From Pseudomonadota bacterium (GTDB lineage Bacteria; Bdellovibrionota; FAC87; UBA2466): a DNA stretch of 56,033 nucleotides. The stretch is taken from NCBI GenBank assembly GCA_009927165.1, contig RFNO01000104.1:1-56033 (forward strand). Reading direction: 5' to 3'. Made by a program: the position numbers and the translations under genes. Every line of letters starts with the position of its first letter. Position 1 is the stretch's first letter. The notes beneath the pieces were generated by a model. It was not told where the DNA came from, did no database searches, and was given only the letters and a program-made list of their open reading frames with translations. Below, in pieces: positions 42,429-51,844 of this stretch.

Positions 42429-43643
42429 TTAATGTCCGCCAATTTTATCAACCATTCCGAAGATCGGCATATACATCGCCAGCATCAAGGTCATCACAAT
42501 AGCACCCACCACGACAATCAACGCAGGTTGCAATAATGTGGTCATGAGCCCTACCGCATCGTCCACTTCATCATCGAAAATATCGGAAATCTTAAGGAGC
42601 AATTCATCCAGCCTTCCCGTCATTTCGCCAATCCCAATCATGTGAATAACCATTCCAGGCATTAAACCACTTTTGCCCAGCCCATGGGAGATGCTTTGGC
42701 CCTCAGAAACCGCCGAAGCAGCGTCCCGAATACATTTCTTTATGGCGTAATTAGAAGACACTTTCTCGCAAATGCTAAAAGCCGTTAAGAGCGGAACACC
42801 GCTTGAAAGAAGAGTGGCCAATGTTCGAGTAAAAATCGCTACTCCCGATCGAAGAATCAAAAGCCCAATTACTGGGACCCGAATCAATAAAGGATCCACT
42901 GCCGTTTTCACCGGAGGCAAAGAATAAAGCCAACGGATCAATACCACGAAAGTCACAATCCCACTGAACAACTTTCCAATGTTAGCTTGTAGCCATTCTG
43001 ACAATTGAAGTACGGACTGGGTAAGCCAGGGCAGATTTTTAACGTCCCCATACATTTTTACAATTTCGGGGAAGACTTTATAAAGTAGAAAAGTAACCAC
43101 GCCTGCAGCTACTACGAGAGTGATCAATGGATAAGTCATCGCCCCAATTACTTTTCGGCGAATTGCAGCTAATTTATCTAGTTGCTGACCAATTCGGATC
43201 AAAGACTTATCGAGCGAACCCGACACTTCCCCTGCTTCCACCACTCGAATGAAAAACTCTGAAAACACTTTAGGGTATCGGGCTAACCCTTCTGAGAAAC
43301 CACCCCCCGCCTCAAGATTATCCTTAACTGCTACAAGGATCTTCTTAAAAGCCGGACGTCTTTCCTGTTGAGCCAAAATTTGGAGAGCCACAACCACACT
43401 GACGCCAGAGTTAATTAGAGAAGAAAGCTGTCTTGTAAAAATGATAAGCCCTTTGAGGTTTATTGGAGTTCCTAAGCTTAAATCCAAACTCTTTAAGTCA
43501 ATATTGGTCCGGATTTTCTCGACGTTCAGGGCACGGATTTGCTTTTGAAAAAGTATTTTCTTGGCTTCGTCGACATTGGGAGCTTCAATTTCTCCTGAAA
43601 CGGTATCCCGATTTCGAGTCATTCCTTTGTAACGATATTTCAT
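42429..43643 (-). CDS. pilC: Type IV pilus inner-membrane platform protein PilC
   Basis: Polytopic platform (GspF family) that couples the assembly motor to the pilus base. The 404-residue protein has two homologous GspF domains, each with the FTRQLSSLINSGV / FTRTLATLLSSGV pattern followed by a GxVSGSLD / GEMTGRLDE turn. Three hydrophobic helices fit the family. The N-terminal YRYKGMTRNRDTVSGEIEA is typical. It lies 14 bases after pilT with GGAAC before the ATG. Confidence 0.95.
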   Translation of the reverse strand: MKYRYKGMTRNRDTVSGEIEAPNVDEAKKILFQKQIRALNVEKIRTNIDLKSLDLSLGTPINLKGLIIFTRQLSSLINSGVSVVVALQILAQQERRPAFKKILVAVKDNLEAGGGFSEGLARYPKVFSEFFIRVVEAGEVSGSLDKSLIRIGQQLDKLAAIRRKVIGAMTYPLITLVVAAGVVTFLLYKVFPEIVKMYGDVKNLPWLTQSVLQLSEWLQANIGKLFSGIVTFVVLIRWLYSLPPVKTAVDPLLIRVPVIGLLILRSGVAIFTRTLATLLSSGVPLLTAFSICEKVSSNYAIKKCIRDAASAVSEGQSISHGLGKSGLMPGMVIHMIGIGEMTGRLDELLLKISDIFDDEVDDAVGLMTTLLQPALIVVVGAIVMTLMLAMYMPIFGMVDKIGGH

Positions 43644-43657
43644 GTTCCATCATCCTA

Positions 43658-44737
43658 TTAGGAAGCTTTTCGGTCGATGTCTTTCAACATTTTTAAAAGT
43701 TCAGTGGGGTCGGCACTATTAGAAATTGCTTCCCCTTGGGAAATTAAATCCCGATAAACGAGAGTTGCCAGGCTTTGATTCATGGTTATCATTCCTGTCT
43801 GCTCTTGACCAATCAACATGGCCGAAGGGACTTGGTGGAGTTTGTTTTCCCGAATCAAACTGCGGATAGAAGTGTTGGGGATCATGATCTCAACTGCAGC
43901 TACACGCCCTTTCATATCTTTTTTAGGAATCAAATTTTGTGACACCACTCCTTCTAGTGTTAGAGAAAGCTGAATTCGGATATGGTCTTGTTGGTCCGGA
44001 GGAAAACTTTGCACAATTCGAGTTATTGTTTGATAAGCCCCACTCGTGTGAAGCGTTGAAAAAACAAGATGCCCAGTTTCTGCCAGTGTTAACGCTGTTT
44101 CAATGGTCTCTTGGTCTCTCATTTCTCCCACAAGCACAATATCTGGATCTTCTCGTAAGGATGCTTTTAGAGCCCCTCCGAAAGTCAGAGCATCCGAACC
44201 AAGCTCTCTTTGGTTAATCACACAGCGGCGATGAGAATGAATATATTCGATGGGATCTTCAATCGTGAGAATATGTAAATTTTCTTGGTCATTTAAATAG
44301 TCAATCATGGAGGAAAGTGTAGTTGTCTTTCCGGATCCCGTTGCTCCAGTAATGAGAACCAATCCTTTGGGTTTATGCGACAGCTCACGAATTACTTCAG
44401 GGAGACCCAAAGTGGATAGTTTGGGAATATCAAAGGGAATATGACGAAAGGCTCCGGCAATAGCCCCACGCTGAAAGAAAATATTGGCACGAAACCGAGC
44501 CAGGTCTTTTATCCCAAATGACAAGTCGATTTGCCGTTCATTTTCCAGTTTCGCTTTTTGTTTTTCGGTAAGAATTGAATAGCAAAGCTCTTTTACATCC
44601 AAAGGCTTCAAAGAATCCAGTTTCGTTCGAACAAGCCTCCCGTTTACTCGAAACGATGGAGAGCACCCTGTTGTCAAATGCAAATCAGATGCTTTATTTT
44701 GTAACATTGCTTTTAATAATCGATTCAGGCTTATCAT
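43658..44737 (-). CDS. pilT: Type IV pilus retraction ATPase PilT
   Basis: Hexameric ATPase that powers pilus disassembly and twitching. The 359-residue protein has Walker A GATGSGKTTT (131-140), the Asp box ILTIEDPIEYIH, Walker B GGALKASLREDPDIVLVGEMRD and the His box TGHLVFSTLHT. The PilT-specific C-terminal AIRNLIRE motif appears as SIRSLIRE. It overlaps pilB by 4 bases (ATGA). Confidence 0.95.
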   Translation of the reverse strand: MISLNRLLKAMLQNKASDLHLTTGCSPSFRVNGRLVRTKLDSLKPLDVKELCYSILTEKQKAKLENERQIDLSFGIKDLARFRANIFFQRGAIAGAFRHIPFDIPKLSTLGLPEVIRELSHKPKGLVLITGATGSGKTTTLSSMIDYLNDQENLHILTIEDPIEYIHSHRRCVINQRELGSDALTFGGALKASLREDPDIVLVGEMRDQETIETALTLAETGHLVFSTLHTSGAYQTITRIVQSFPPDQQDHIRIQLSLTLEGVVSQNLIPKKDMKGRVAAVEIMIPNTSIRSLIRENKLHQVPSAMLIGQEQTGMITMNQSLATLVYRDLISQGEAISNSADPTELLKMLKDIDRKAS

Positions 44738-46449
44738 TTTTTTGTGAGATCTCCATCTGGCCTTGAGTTATTCAGAACTTCCTGCAACGTCGTCTCGCCG
44801 CGAGAAAGTTTAAGCAATCCGCTTTGTCTTAAAGTGAGCATTCCGCTGGCCATAGCTACTTTTTTAAGATCGTCCGAAGAAGCCCCGCGAATCACTCGGT
44901 CACGAATCTCTTCGTTCATTGCCATTACTTCAAAAATTCCCTTTCTTCCTTTGTAACCCGTCTTCGCGCACTTATCACAGCCTTTGGGTTTCATGATCGT
45001 TGCTGTATCTAGCCAATCCTCGGGCATTTCAGCCTCAACCAGGAGTTTTTTGTCAAAAGAAGTGTCCTCTTCTTTGCAATTTGGGCAAAGCATACGCACC
45101 AAGCGCTGGGCCTCAATGCAAGTTACAGCTGCCGTAATCAAAAAAGGCTCAAGACCCATGTGCCTCAAACGACTGATAGTGCTGGGAGCATCATTGGTGT
45201 GCAAAGTGGAAAACACCATGTGACCTGTAAGAGCTGCTTTCACCGAAATTTCTGCGGTCTCATGGTCTCGAATTTCCCCCACCATGATGATATCCGGATC
45301 TTGTCGAAGGAAGGACCGCAAGGCTCCTGCAAAACTCATCCCAATAGATTCCTTCACATGGACTTGGTTGATACCGAGTAAAGTATATTCAACGGGATCT
45401 TCAGCAGTAGAAATGTTCACATCAATCGTGTTGAGGCCCGAGAGTGCGGAATAAAGAGTGGTTGTTTTTCCACTCCCTGTCGGTCCCGTAACCAAAATCA
45501 TGCCGTAGGGTTGTTCTGCGGCTTTTTTGAAAACCTCGAGTTGCTGAGGCTCCATGCCCATTTTTTCAATATCTGGAGTGGTTCCCCCTCTATCCAAAAT
45601 ACGCATCACGATTTTTTCGCCGTATAGAGTTGGAACTAAAGAAACGCGGATATCCACAGCTTTTTCTTTAGTCCGGATTTGAATACGACCATCCTGAGGC
45701 AGTCGTTTTTCGGCAATATCTAAATTAGACATCACTTTAATTCTGGCGGGAACTGGGGTCCGAAAAGTATTGGGAAGTTTCATCACTTCATGAAGCGAGC
45801 CATCGATACGAAAACGAACACGCATCAATGTTTCATAGGGCTCAATGTGAATATCGCTGACCTTTCGGCGAATTGCTTCCAAAAAGATTTTATTGATTAG
45901 CTTGATAACAGGCTTGCTGTCAGCTTTATCGTTGTCATCAATGGATTCCTGACCGTTCGCTACTATTCCCGTCTGTGTTTTGTCCCGAGCAAACTCTTCA
46001 AGATCACTGAGCCCATTTTCTGATTCCTGGTAGGCGATATCGATAGCATTTTGAATACCGGACTCAGTTGCTAAGACAACAGAAACTTCCAAATTGCTCA
46101 TGAAACGCACATCGTCGATAGCTGAAACGTTTGTTGGGTCTGATAAAGCAAGCGTAATTCGATTGTTTTCAACCGAAATGGGAACCATCATGTGTTTTAA
46201 ACAAAGTGCTTTGGGTACCAAGCGCGAAACTTCTTTGGGAACTTTGGTTCCCTCGAGGGAAACAGCAGCTATCCCGTATTGGGTACTCAAAAAACTGACC
46301 AGTACGTTCTCGTTCACATGTCCTAACTTAACCAATGAGCTGCCCAAGCGAGTTTTTTCCTGAGCTTGAAGAGCCACTGCCGAGCTCAACTGTTCATTTG
46401 TGATGAGGCCTTTTGATACTAACAAGGCACCCAGTTTACCAGCTGACAT
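44734..46449 (-). CDS. pilB: Type IV pilus assembly ATPase PilB
   Basis: Extension motor of the type IV pilus. The 571-residue protein has an N-terminal MshEN/GspE-N domain (about 1-150), which in relatives can bind cyclic-di-GMP. The ATPase core has Walker A GPTGSGKTTT, Walker B LRQDPDIIMVGEIRD and TGHMVFSTLHTND. A zinc-binding tetracysteine (CPNC and CDKC, 46 residues apart) follows near the C-terminus. It is the first gene of the leftward pilB-pilT-pilC-pilS run. The pilin and secretin genes are not in the window. Confidence 0.95.
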   Translation of the reverse strand: MSAGKLGALLVSKGLITNEQLSSAVALQAQEKTRLGSSLVKLGHVNENVLVSFLSTQYGIAAVSLEGTKVPKEVSRLVPKALCLKHMMVPISVENNRITLALSDPTNVSAIDDVRFMSNLEVSVVLATESGIQNAIDIAYQESENGLSDLEEFARDKTQTGIVANGQESIDDNDKADSKPVIKLINKIFLEAIRRKVSDIHIEPYETLMRVRFRIDGSLHEVMKLPNTFRTPVPARIKVMSNLDIAEKRLPQDGRIQIRTKEKAVDIRVSLVPTLYGEKIVMRILDRGGTTPDIEKMGMEPQQLEVFKKAAEQPYGMILVTGPTGSGKTTTLYSALSGLNTIDVNISTAEDPVEYTLLGINQVHVKESIGMSFAGALRSFLRQDPDIIMVGEIRDHETAEISVKAALTGHMVFSTLHTNDAPSTISRLRHMGLEPFLITAAVTCIEAQRLVRMLCPNCKEEDTSFDKKLLVEAEMPEDWLDTATIMKPKGCDKCAKTGYKGRKGIFEVMAMNEEIRDRVIRGASSDDLKKVAMASGMLTLRQSGLLKLSRGETTLQEVLNNSRPDGDLTKK

Positions 46450-46563
46450 GGGTTGAACCTTTTTGAATTAAGTACTGAATAAAGATGGCAAAACGCCACG
46501 GAAAGACAACTCCCCCCTATTATACCTGAAAAGAGTTAAATTCCCTTGCCTGTTTTCGAAAGC

Positions 46564-48123
46564 TTAACGCGAATGGACAATAAGACTTTGACCCGACATT
46601 TCCTGAGGTTTGGATAGGCCCCACAGTTCCAAAAAAGTAGGGGCAATATCTGAAAGTTTTCCAGAGGATGCAAGCTTTTGAAAAGAATGACTCGGATCGA
46701 TGAGAATAAAGGGAACCGGTAAAAGGGTATGAGAAGTTAAAGGATGCCCCTGGTCATCTACCATTTTTTCGCAATTGCCATGATCGGCCGTTAGTACTCC
46801 GAAAGATCCCGTTTTTTTAATCCATTCAACAATTTTTCCCAAACACTCGTCCACGGTCTCCACTGCACGAATGGCAGCACTCAAACTTCCCGTATGTCCC
46901 ACCATATCTGGGTTGGCAAAATTAATAACGGCAAAACGATAATCACCACTGTTCAATTCGTCTAATAATGCTTGTGTGACTGCTTGAGCGCTCATCTCGG
47001 GTTTTAGATCATAAGTTTTCACATCTCTCGGAGAAGGAACCAAAATTCTCTTTTCCCCAGGAAACACTCTATCCTCTCCCCCATTGAAAAAGTAAGTCAC
47101 GTGGGCATATTTCTCAGTTTCCGCAACTCGCAGCTGATTCCAATGCTGAACACTTACTACTTCTCCCAAAGTTAATGGAACTTTGGTTTTTTGATACGCA
47201 GTCGGAAGAGAAAACCGAGAATCGTAGGGAGTCATACAAACGAAACCACTTAATGTAATTTTTTTTGCTCTCGGAAAACCCTCAAATTTTTCTTCGCAAA
47301 AGGCCCGAGTCAACTGACGAGCTCGATCAGCTCGAAAATTGAAAAAAATAATACCATCTCCTGATTTGACGCCCGAATAATTCTCAGAAATTCCGGGCAA
47401 AATGAACTCGTCAGTTTGTCCTTCTTGGTAACTCTCTAAGACAAATTGCTCTGGATTTTTAAATTTTCGATCGCATTGCCCGCTTGAAATAGCATCATAG
47501 GCCTGTTTGGTTCTATCCCAGCGAGTGTCTCGATCCATCGCATAGAAACGTCCCATAACACTCACAATTCGGCCCACCTGCAGCTGATTTAAAAACTTCT
47601 CTACTTCTCGAATAAACTCAATCCCCGATTGAGGCCCTGTATCCCTTCCATCGGTAAAACAATGAATATTAATCGAGTGAACAGCATTCTGTTTGGCCAA
47701 CTCGATCAAAGCAAACAAATGACTTAAATGGCTGTGAACTCCTCCGTCGGAGACCAACCCCATCAAATGAAGAGTGGCTGAAGTTCCCACCGTTTTCATT
47801 TTTTGAAACAAGTCCAAGAAACTTGGGTTTTTAAAAAAACTCCCTGCTTCAATGGCCTGACTGATCAGTGAAAAGTCTTGATAGACAACTCTTCCGGCAC
47901 CAATATTCAAATGGCCTACTTCTGAATTCCCCATAAACCCCTGTGGCAACCCCACGTATTTTTCTGAAGCTTCAATTTGCGTATGAGGAAAGTCTTTGAG
48001 CAGGGCCTGATAAACCGGCGCTTTGGCCTGGGCTACCGCGTTATTTTCTTTCGAAGGGTTTATTCCAAAACCATCTAAAATAATCAGAATCCCAGTGCTG
48101 TCGGATAACTTCGTTTTTCTCAT
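46564..48123 (-). CDS. gpmI: 2,3-bisphosphoglycerate-independent phosphoglycerate mutase
   Basis: Glycolytic enzyme that interconverts 3- and 2-phosphoglycerate with two manganese ions. The 519-residue form matches the family length. The metal aspartate is D17 (IILDGFG), the phosphoserine nucleophile is S67 (GNSEVGHLNIGAG), and later ligand motifs include HCFTDGRDT, NFRADRARQL and NFANPDMVGHTG then TADHGNCE. I choose ATG 48123; in-frame starts up to 48291 would add 56 unlike residues and overlap the divergent dehydrogenase gene. Confidence 0.95.
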   Translation of the reverse strand: MRKTKLSDSTGILIILDGFGINPSKENNAVAQAKAPVYQALLKDFPHTQIEASEKYVGLPQGFMGNSEVGHLNIGAGRVVYQDFSLISQAIEAGSFFKNPSFLDLFQKMKTVGTSATLHLMGLVSDGGVHSHLSHLFALIELAKQNAVHSINIHCFTDGRDTGPQSGIEFIREVEKFLNQLQVGRIVSVMGRFYAMDRDTRWDRTKQAYDAISSGQCDRKFKNPEQFVLESYQEGQTDEFILPGISENYSGVKSGDGIIFFNFRADRARQLTRAFCEEKFEGFPRAKKITLSGFVCMTPYDSRFSLPTAYQKTKVPLTLGEVVSVQHWNQLRVAETEKYAHVTYFFNGGEDRVFPGEKRILVPSPRDVKTYDLKPEMSAQAVTQALLDELNSGDYRFAVINFANPDMVGHTGSLSAAIRAVETVDECLGKIVEWIKKTGSFGVLTADHGNCEKMVDDQGHPLTSHTLLPVPFILIDPSHSFQKLASSGKLSDIAPTFLELWGLSKPQEMSGQSLIVHSR

Positions 48124-48157
48124 AGCTTTATTGGTAACATGAAAGACAATCAGCGGG

Positions 48158-48180
48158 GAGAGAAAAGCTTGAATTCTCTC
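48158..48180. promoter_or_regulatory. Operator-like palindrome between gpmI and the acyl-CoA dehydrogenase gene
   Basis: GAGAGAA (48158-48164) and TTCTCTC (48174-48180) are perfect inverted 7-mers with a 9-base centre. The site lies 35 bases upstream of the gpmI ATG and about 80 bases upstream of the dehydrogenase ATG, where a repressor could act on either gene. Regulator unknown. Confidence 0.4.
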
Positions 48181-48261
48181 ATTATTCCGCATACCTTTTG
48201 AAAGTTCTTTATGAAACTGCGAAAGTAGTTTCCATAAGAAAAACAATCCTGGAGACTCATC

Positions 48262-49410
48262 ATGATAGATTTTAAACTCACCGAAGAACAAGTTGCTTTA
48301 AAAGAAACAGTCCGAAAATTTGTTCAATCTGAAATCATTCCTAACGCACATCGATTTGATGCTACCAGTGAATTTCCTCACGAAATCATTCGAAAGGCTT
48401 GGGAGAATGGTTTGATGAATCCAGCAGTTCCCGAAAAAATTGGAGGTTTGGGTCTGGGAATCCTAGAAGATGTCATCATGAATGAGGAGATGGGGGCTGG
48501 TTGCCTCGGAATGACTACTAGTATTGCGGTCAACACACTTGCTCTATACCCCATTCTCATTGGGGGAACTGACGAACAAATCAAACATTGGATAACCCCG
48601 TTCCTTAATGAACCCAAATTAGCCTCATTCTGTCTCACTGAGCCTGGGGCAGGATCAGATGCTGGGGGATTATCTCTTCACGCAAAAGATGAAGGCAGTC
48701 ACTTTATCTTAAACGGTTCTAAAATGTGGATCACCAATGCAGGTCATGCTGAACTGTTTACTGTCTTTGCCACAACCAACAAAGAATTACGCTCCAAAGG
48801 AACCGTTTGCTTAGCCGTTCCCGCTAAGACTCCTGGCATTTCCCTAGGCAAACATGAAGACAAAATGGGCCAGCGTTGTTCGGATACACGAGCCATCACT
48901 TTCGAGAACGTTAAGATTCCAAAAGAGAACATGATCGGAAACATTGGGGACGGTTTTAAGATTGCTCTAAAAACTTTAGATAAAACCAGAACTCCCATTG
49001 CAGCCGGAGCAGTTGGTGCTGCTCGAGCTGCTCTAGAATATTCAACCAAATACTCAAAAGAGCGAAAGCAGTTTAATCAGTCCATTTCAAATTTTCAGGG
49101 AATCCAATTCATGTTGGCGGACATGGCTACTAAAGTAGAAGCAGGCAGATTGCTCTGTTACCAAGCGGCTTGGGCTCTCGATAGTGACCAACATAAACTA
49201 GGAAGCTATTACGCTTCGTTAGCAAAGCGGTTTTCTGCGGATATGGCCATGGAAGTAGCCACCGATGCCGTGCAGATTTACGGAGGTTATGGCTACACTA
49301 AGGAATACCCTGTTGAAAAAATCATGCGTGATGTGAAACTGGTTCAAATTTATGAAGGCACGAGCCAAATTCAACGAGTGGTTATCGCTCGACATTTACT
49401 GGAAGATTAA
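48262..49410 (+). CDS. Acyl-CoA dehydrogenase (short/medium or branched-chain type)
   Basis: FAD enzyme that introduces the alpha-beta double bond into acyl-CoA. The 382-residue length is typical. FAD/substrate motifs CLTEPGAGSDAG and KMWITNAGHAELF are present, and the catalytic base is E365 in QIYEGTSQIQR, the position used by short- and medium-chain enzymes. GGAG lies about 8 bases before the ATG. The etfB and etfA genes follow directly, so electrons are passed to ETF and then to the quinone pool. Chain-length preference cannot be set from sequence. Confidence 0.93.
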   Translation: MIDFKLTEEQVALKETVRKFVQSEIIPNAHRFDATSEFPHEIIRKAWENGLMNPAVPEKIGGLGLGILEDVIMNEEMGAGCLGMTTSIAVNTLALYPILIGGTDEQIKHWITPFLNEPKLASFCLTEPGAGSDAGGLSLHAKDEGSHFILNGSKMWITNAGHAELFTVFATTNKELRSKGTVCLAVPAKTPGISLGKHEDKMGQRCSDTRAITFENVKIPKENMIGNIGDGFKIALKTLDKTRTPIAAGAVGAARAALEYSTKYSKERKQFNQSISNFQGIQFMLADMATKVEAGRLLCYQAAWALDSDQHKLGSYYASLAKRFSADMAMEVATDAVQIYGGYGYTKEYPVEKIMRDVKLVQIYEGTSQIQRVVIARHLLED

Positions 49411-49437
49411 TCTGACGGAGAACGTGAGGTCACCTTT

Positions 49438-50208
49438 ATGAACATTATTGTTTTAGTAAAACAGGTCCCAGATACCGAAACAAAAATCAAAATTTCCGGC
49501 GATAAAAAAAGTATCGAGAAAACGGATGTGAAGTGGGTAATCAACCCCTACGATGAATTTGCGATTGAACAAGCACTCAAAACCAAAGAGCAACTGAAAG
49601 CTGGCTCAGTGACGGTAGTTTCAATGGGGCCCGATCGCGTAGTGGAATCCCTTCGAACTGCAATAGCCATGGGAGCCGATAATGCCGTGCATGTAAAAAC
49701 AGACCAACCTCTTGATAGTTACTTGGTGGGAAAAACTTTGGCGGAAGTTGTAAAAAAGGAAAGCGGTCAGCTAGTTTTTACTGGTAAACAAGGGATTGAC
49801 GATGATCAGGCCGCTACTTTTGGATTTGTAGCGGAATTTTTGAACTGGCCTTCAGCTTCAATGGTCGTAAAGTGCGAAATTGCTGCAGATAAAATTACGG
49901 TTCAAAGAGAAGTAGAAGGGGGAACTCGATTTGTCCTCCAAATGCCTGCTCCCGCAGTCATCGCAGTGGACAAAGGAATCAATACCCCCCGTTATGCAAG
50001 TCTGCCCGGGATCATGAAAGCTAAGAAGAAAGAAATCAAAACTTACTCCATGAGTGATTTAGGCATGGCTTCAGAAGCCATTAAAACGGTCTCTGCCGAC
50101 TATGCCCTTCCTCCCGAGAGACAGGCTGGAAAAAAACTGAGTGGTGATGCCGCTTCTCAAGCAAAAGAACTGGTTCGCTTGCTCAGAGAAGAAGCCAAAG
50201 TAATTTAA
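49438..50208 (+). CDS. etfB: Electron transfer flavoprotein beta subunit
   Basis: Small ETF subunit that holds AMP and docks to acyl-CoA dehydrogenases. The 256-residue protein starts MNIIVLVKQVPDTETKIKI, contains NPYDEFAIEQAL, and has the LPGIMKAKKKEIK recognition-loop region used for partner docking. It is 27 bases after the dehydrogenase gene and 27 bases before etfA. Confidence 0.95.
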   Translation: MNIIVLVKQVPDTETKIKISGDKKSIEKTDVKWVINPYDEFAIEQALKTKEQLKAGSVTVVSMGPDRVVESLRTAIAMGADNAVHVKTDQPLDSYLVGKTLAEVVKKESGQLVFTGKQGIDDDQAATFGFVAEFLNWPSASMVVKCEIAADKITVQREVEGGTRFVLQMPAPAVIAVDKGINTPRYASLPGIMKAKKKEIKTYSMSDLGMASEAIKTVSADYALPPERQAGKKLSGDAASQAKELVRLLREEAKVI

Positions 50209-50235
50209 CCGTTACCCGTAACCGAAGGAACGAAC

Positions 50236-51201
50236 ATGTCGACTTACTTAATCGCTGAACACAAAGACGGACAATTAAAAAAGGCAAGTTTGGAAATGCT
50301 GAGCGAATGCTTGCGACAAGGTACCCAGCCCACCTGTATTCTACTGGGCCATGGGGCGCTTGAAGCCGCTGCAGGCGAATTAGGAAAAGCAGGAGCCAGT
50401 AAAGTAGTGATTTTAGAGCACGCTGAATTAGCTTCCTATTCCAGCGAAGGATTTGCAAATGCCCTTTACGGTTACCTTTCGAAACAATCCCCCAGCGTTA
50501 TCATGGCTGGAGCTAGCTGGCAGGGTAAAGACTACCTTCCTAGACTGTCTGCAAAGTTCAATGCGGGATTAGCCTCTGACTGTACGGAATTTAAATTGTC
50601 AGGGAATTCGGCCACAGTTCGTCGGCCCGTTTTTGCGGGAAAATGCAGCCAAGCAGTTTCTTTTTCATCGGGACCCGCCATTTTTAGCGTCCGCCCCAAT
50701 GTTTTGGCGGTTGGCGGAGACCAGAGCACAACTCCTCAAATTGAGAAAGTTGCTGCCGATGTTGGCCAAATCCGAGCGAAAGTGACGGAAGTCCTCAGCA
50801 GTGGCCAGAAAAAAGTAGATCTGACGGAAGCCGATATCATTGTTTCTGGAGGCCGTTCTCTTAAAAGTGCTGATAATTTCAAGCTACTTTTTGATTGCGC
50901 TTCTGTAGTAGGGGCTGCTGTCGGCGCAAGTCGTGCAGCGGTTGATGCTGGCTATGCCCCCCATGACATGCAAGTGGGCCAAACTGGAAAAACTGTCAGC
51001 CCAAAACTCTACGTAGCTTGCGGAATCAGCGGCGCTATTCAGCACTTAGCTGGTATGCGAACTTCGAAAGTGATCGTGGCTATCAACAAAGATCCAGAAG
51101 CCCCCATTTTTCAAAAGGCCGATTACGGGATTGTTGGAGATTTGTTCGAAGTGGTTCCTCATCTCACTGAAGAACTCAAAAAGTTGAAAGCTAATTCCTA
51201 A
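50236..51201 (+). CDS. etfA: Electron transfer flavoprotein alpha subunit
   Basis: FAD-carrying ETF subunit of 321 residues. The C-terminal FAD domain shows IVSGGRSLKSADNF, VGASRAAVDAGY, VGQTGKTVSPKLYVACGISGAIQHLAGM and AINKDPEAPIF, all hallmark segments. AAGGAA lies before the ATG. Its end overlaps the convergent unknown gene by 11 bases. Confidence 0.95.
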   Translation: MSTYLIAEHKDGQLKKASLEMLSECLRQGTQPTCILLGHGALEAAAGELGKAGASKVVILEHAELASYSSEGFANALYGYLSKQSPSVIMAGASWQGKDYLPRLSAKFNAGLASDCTEFKLSGNSATVRRPVFAGKCSQAVSFSSGPAIFSVRPNVLAVGGDQSTTPQIEKVAADVGQIRAKVTEVLSSGQKKVDLTEADIIVSGGRSLKSADNFKLLFDCASVVGAAVGASRAAVDAGYAPHDMQVGQTGKTVSPKLYVACGISGAIQHLAGMRTSKVIVAINKDPEAPIFQKADYGIVGDLFEVVPHLTEELKKLKANS

Positions 51202-51712
51202 AAAAGAATCGTTTCTTTGGGGAAAGCGATTGGGAGCCCCCTTTTTCGATAACGACTTCTCTCGGCGGAAGAGCAGCTTCTCCAACAGCTCGGGATAGCT
51301 CCTCCAAGGGACCGGATTGATTGCCCTCAGTATAAATCGCAAGGCTCGTTGTGGCTTTTTCCCTTTGTTCCCACACTAGATACCCCAAAAACCGATGCTT
51401 CCGCATGACAGTAATACTTGAGAACCACCTCCCCTCATGGGGCTCGTCTGCTCTAAACCACTCCAAATAACTATCCCAATCCTCAAAGAGATCCCGACTT
51501 CGACCTCTTTGAACTTCAATTTCCATTTGTTCAAAAGGAAAAAGTTTCAAGATTCGTCGGATAAAGCCCAAGACAAAATGATTTTCCTGCGGCATCTTTG
51601 ATAACTCCACGGCAAAACGAGAAACCAACCGGTGCTTCTTACAGACAACGGGTAGGTCACACTGTCTCTCTGGAAATCCTGAAAACACTTTTATGATGGG
51701 CAAATCAGACAT
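51191..51712 (-). CDS. Cytoplasmic protein of unknown function
   Basis: The 173-residue product has no signal peptide or membrane helix. It contains a basic/aromatic middle (FVLGFIRRILKLFPFEQMEIEV) and a later strand pattern HRFLGYLVWEQREKATTSLAIY, suggesting a mixed alpha/beta domain. It ends with a basic tail (SPKKRFFFRN). AGGGTCT before ATG 51712 supports the start. No family recognised. It diverges from the SpeD-like gene. Confidence 0.65.
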   Translation of the reverse strand: MSDLPIIKVFSGFPERQCDLPVVCKKHRLVSRFAVELSKMPQENHFVLGFIRRILKLFPFEQMEIEVQRGRSRDLFEDWDSYLEWFRADEPHEGRWFSSITVMRKHRFLGYLVWEQREKATTSLAIYTEGNQSGPLEELSRAVGEAALPPREVVIEKGGSQSLSPKKRFFFRN

Positions 51713-51844
51713 AGACCCTGTTTTATACGGTTCTTCTTTACGACACTACACTTTTATCTAAAAAAACTTTGTGCATTTTTGTCTAAGCTGTTAGAGAATT
51801 TTCTTGGTAGCTTTTTAATTTTTCTCCCAATAAGGAGGTCCTAA

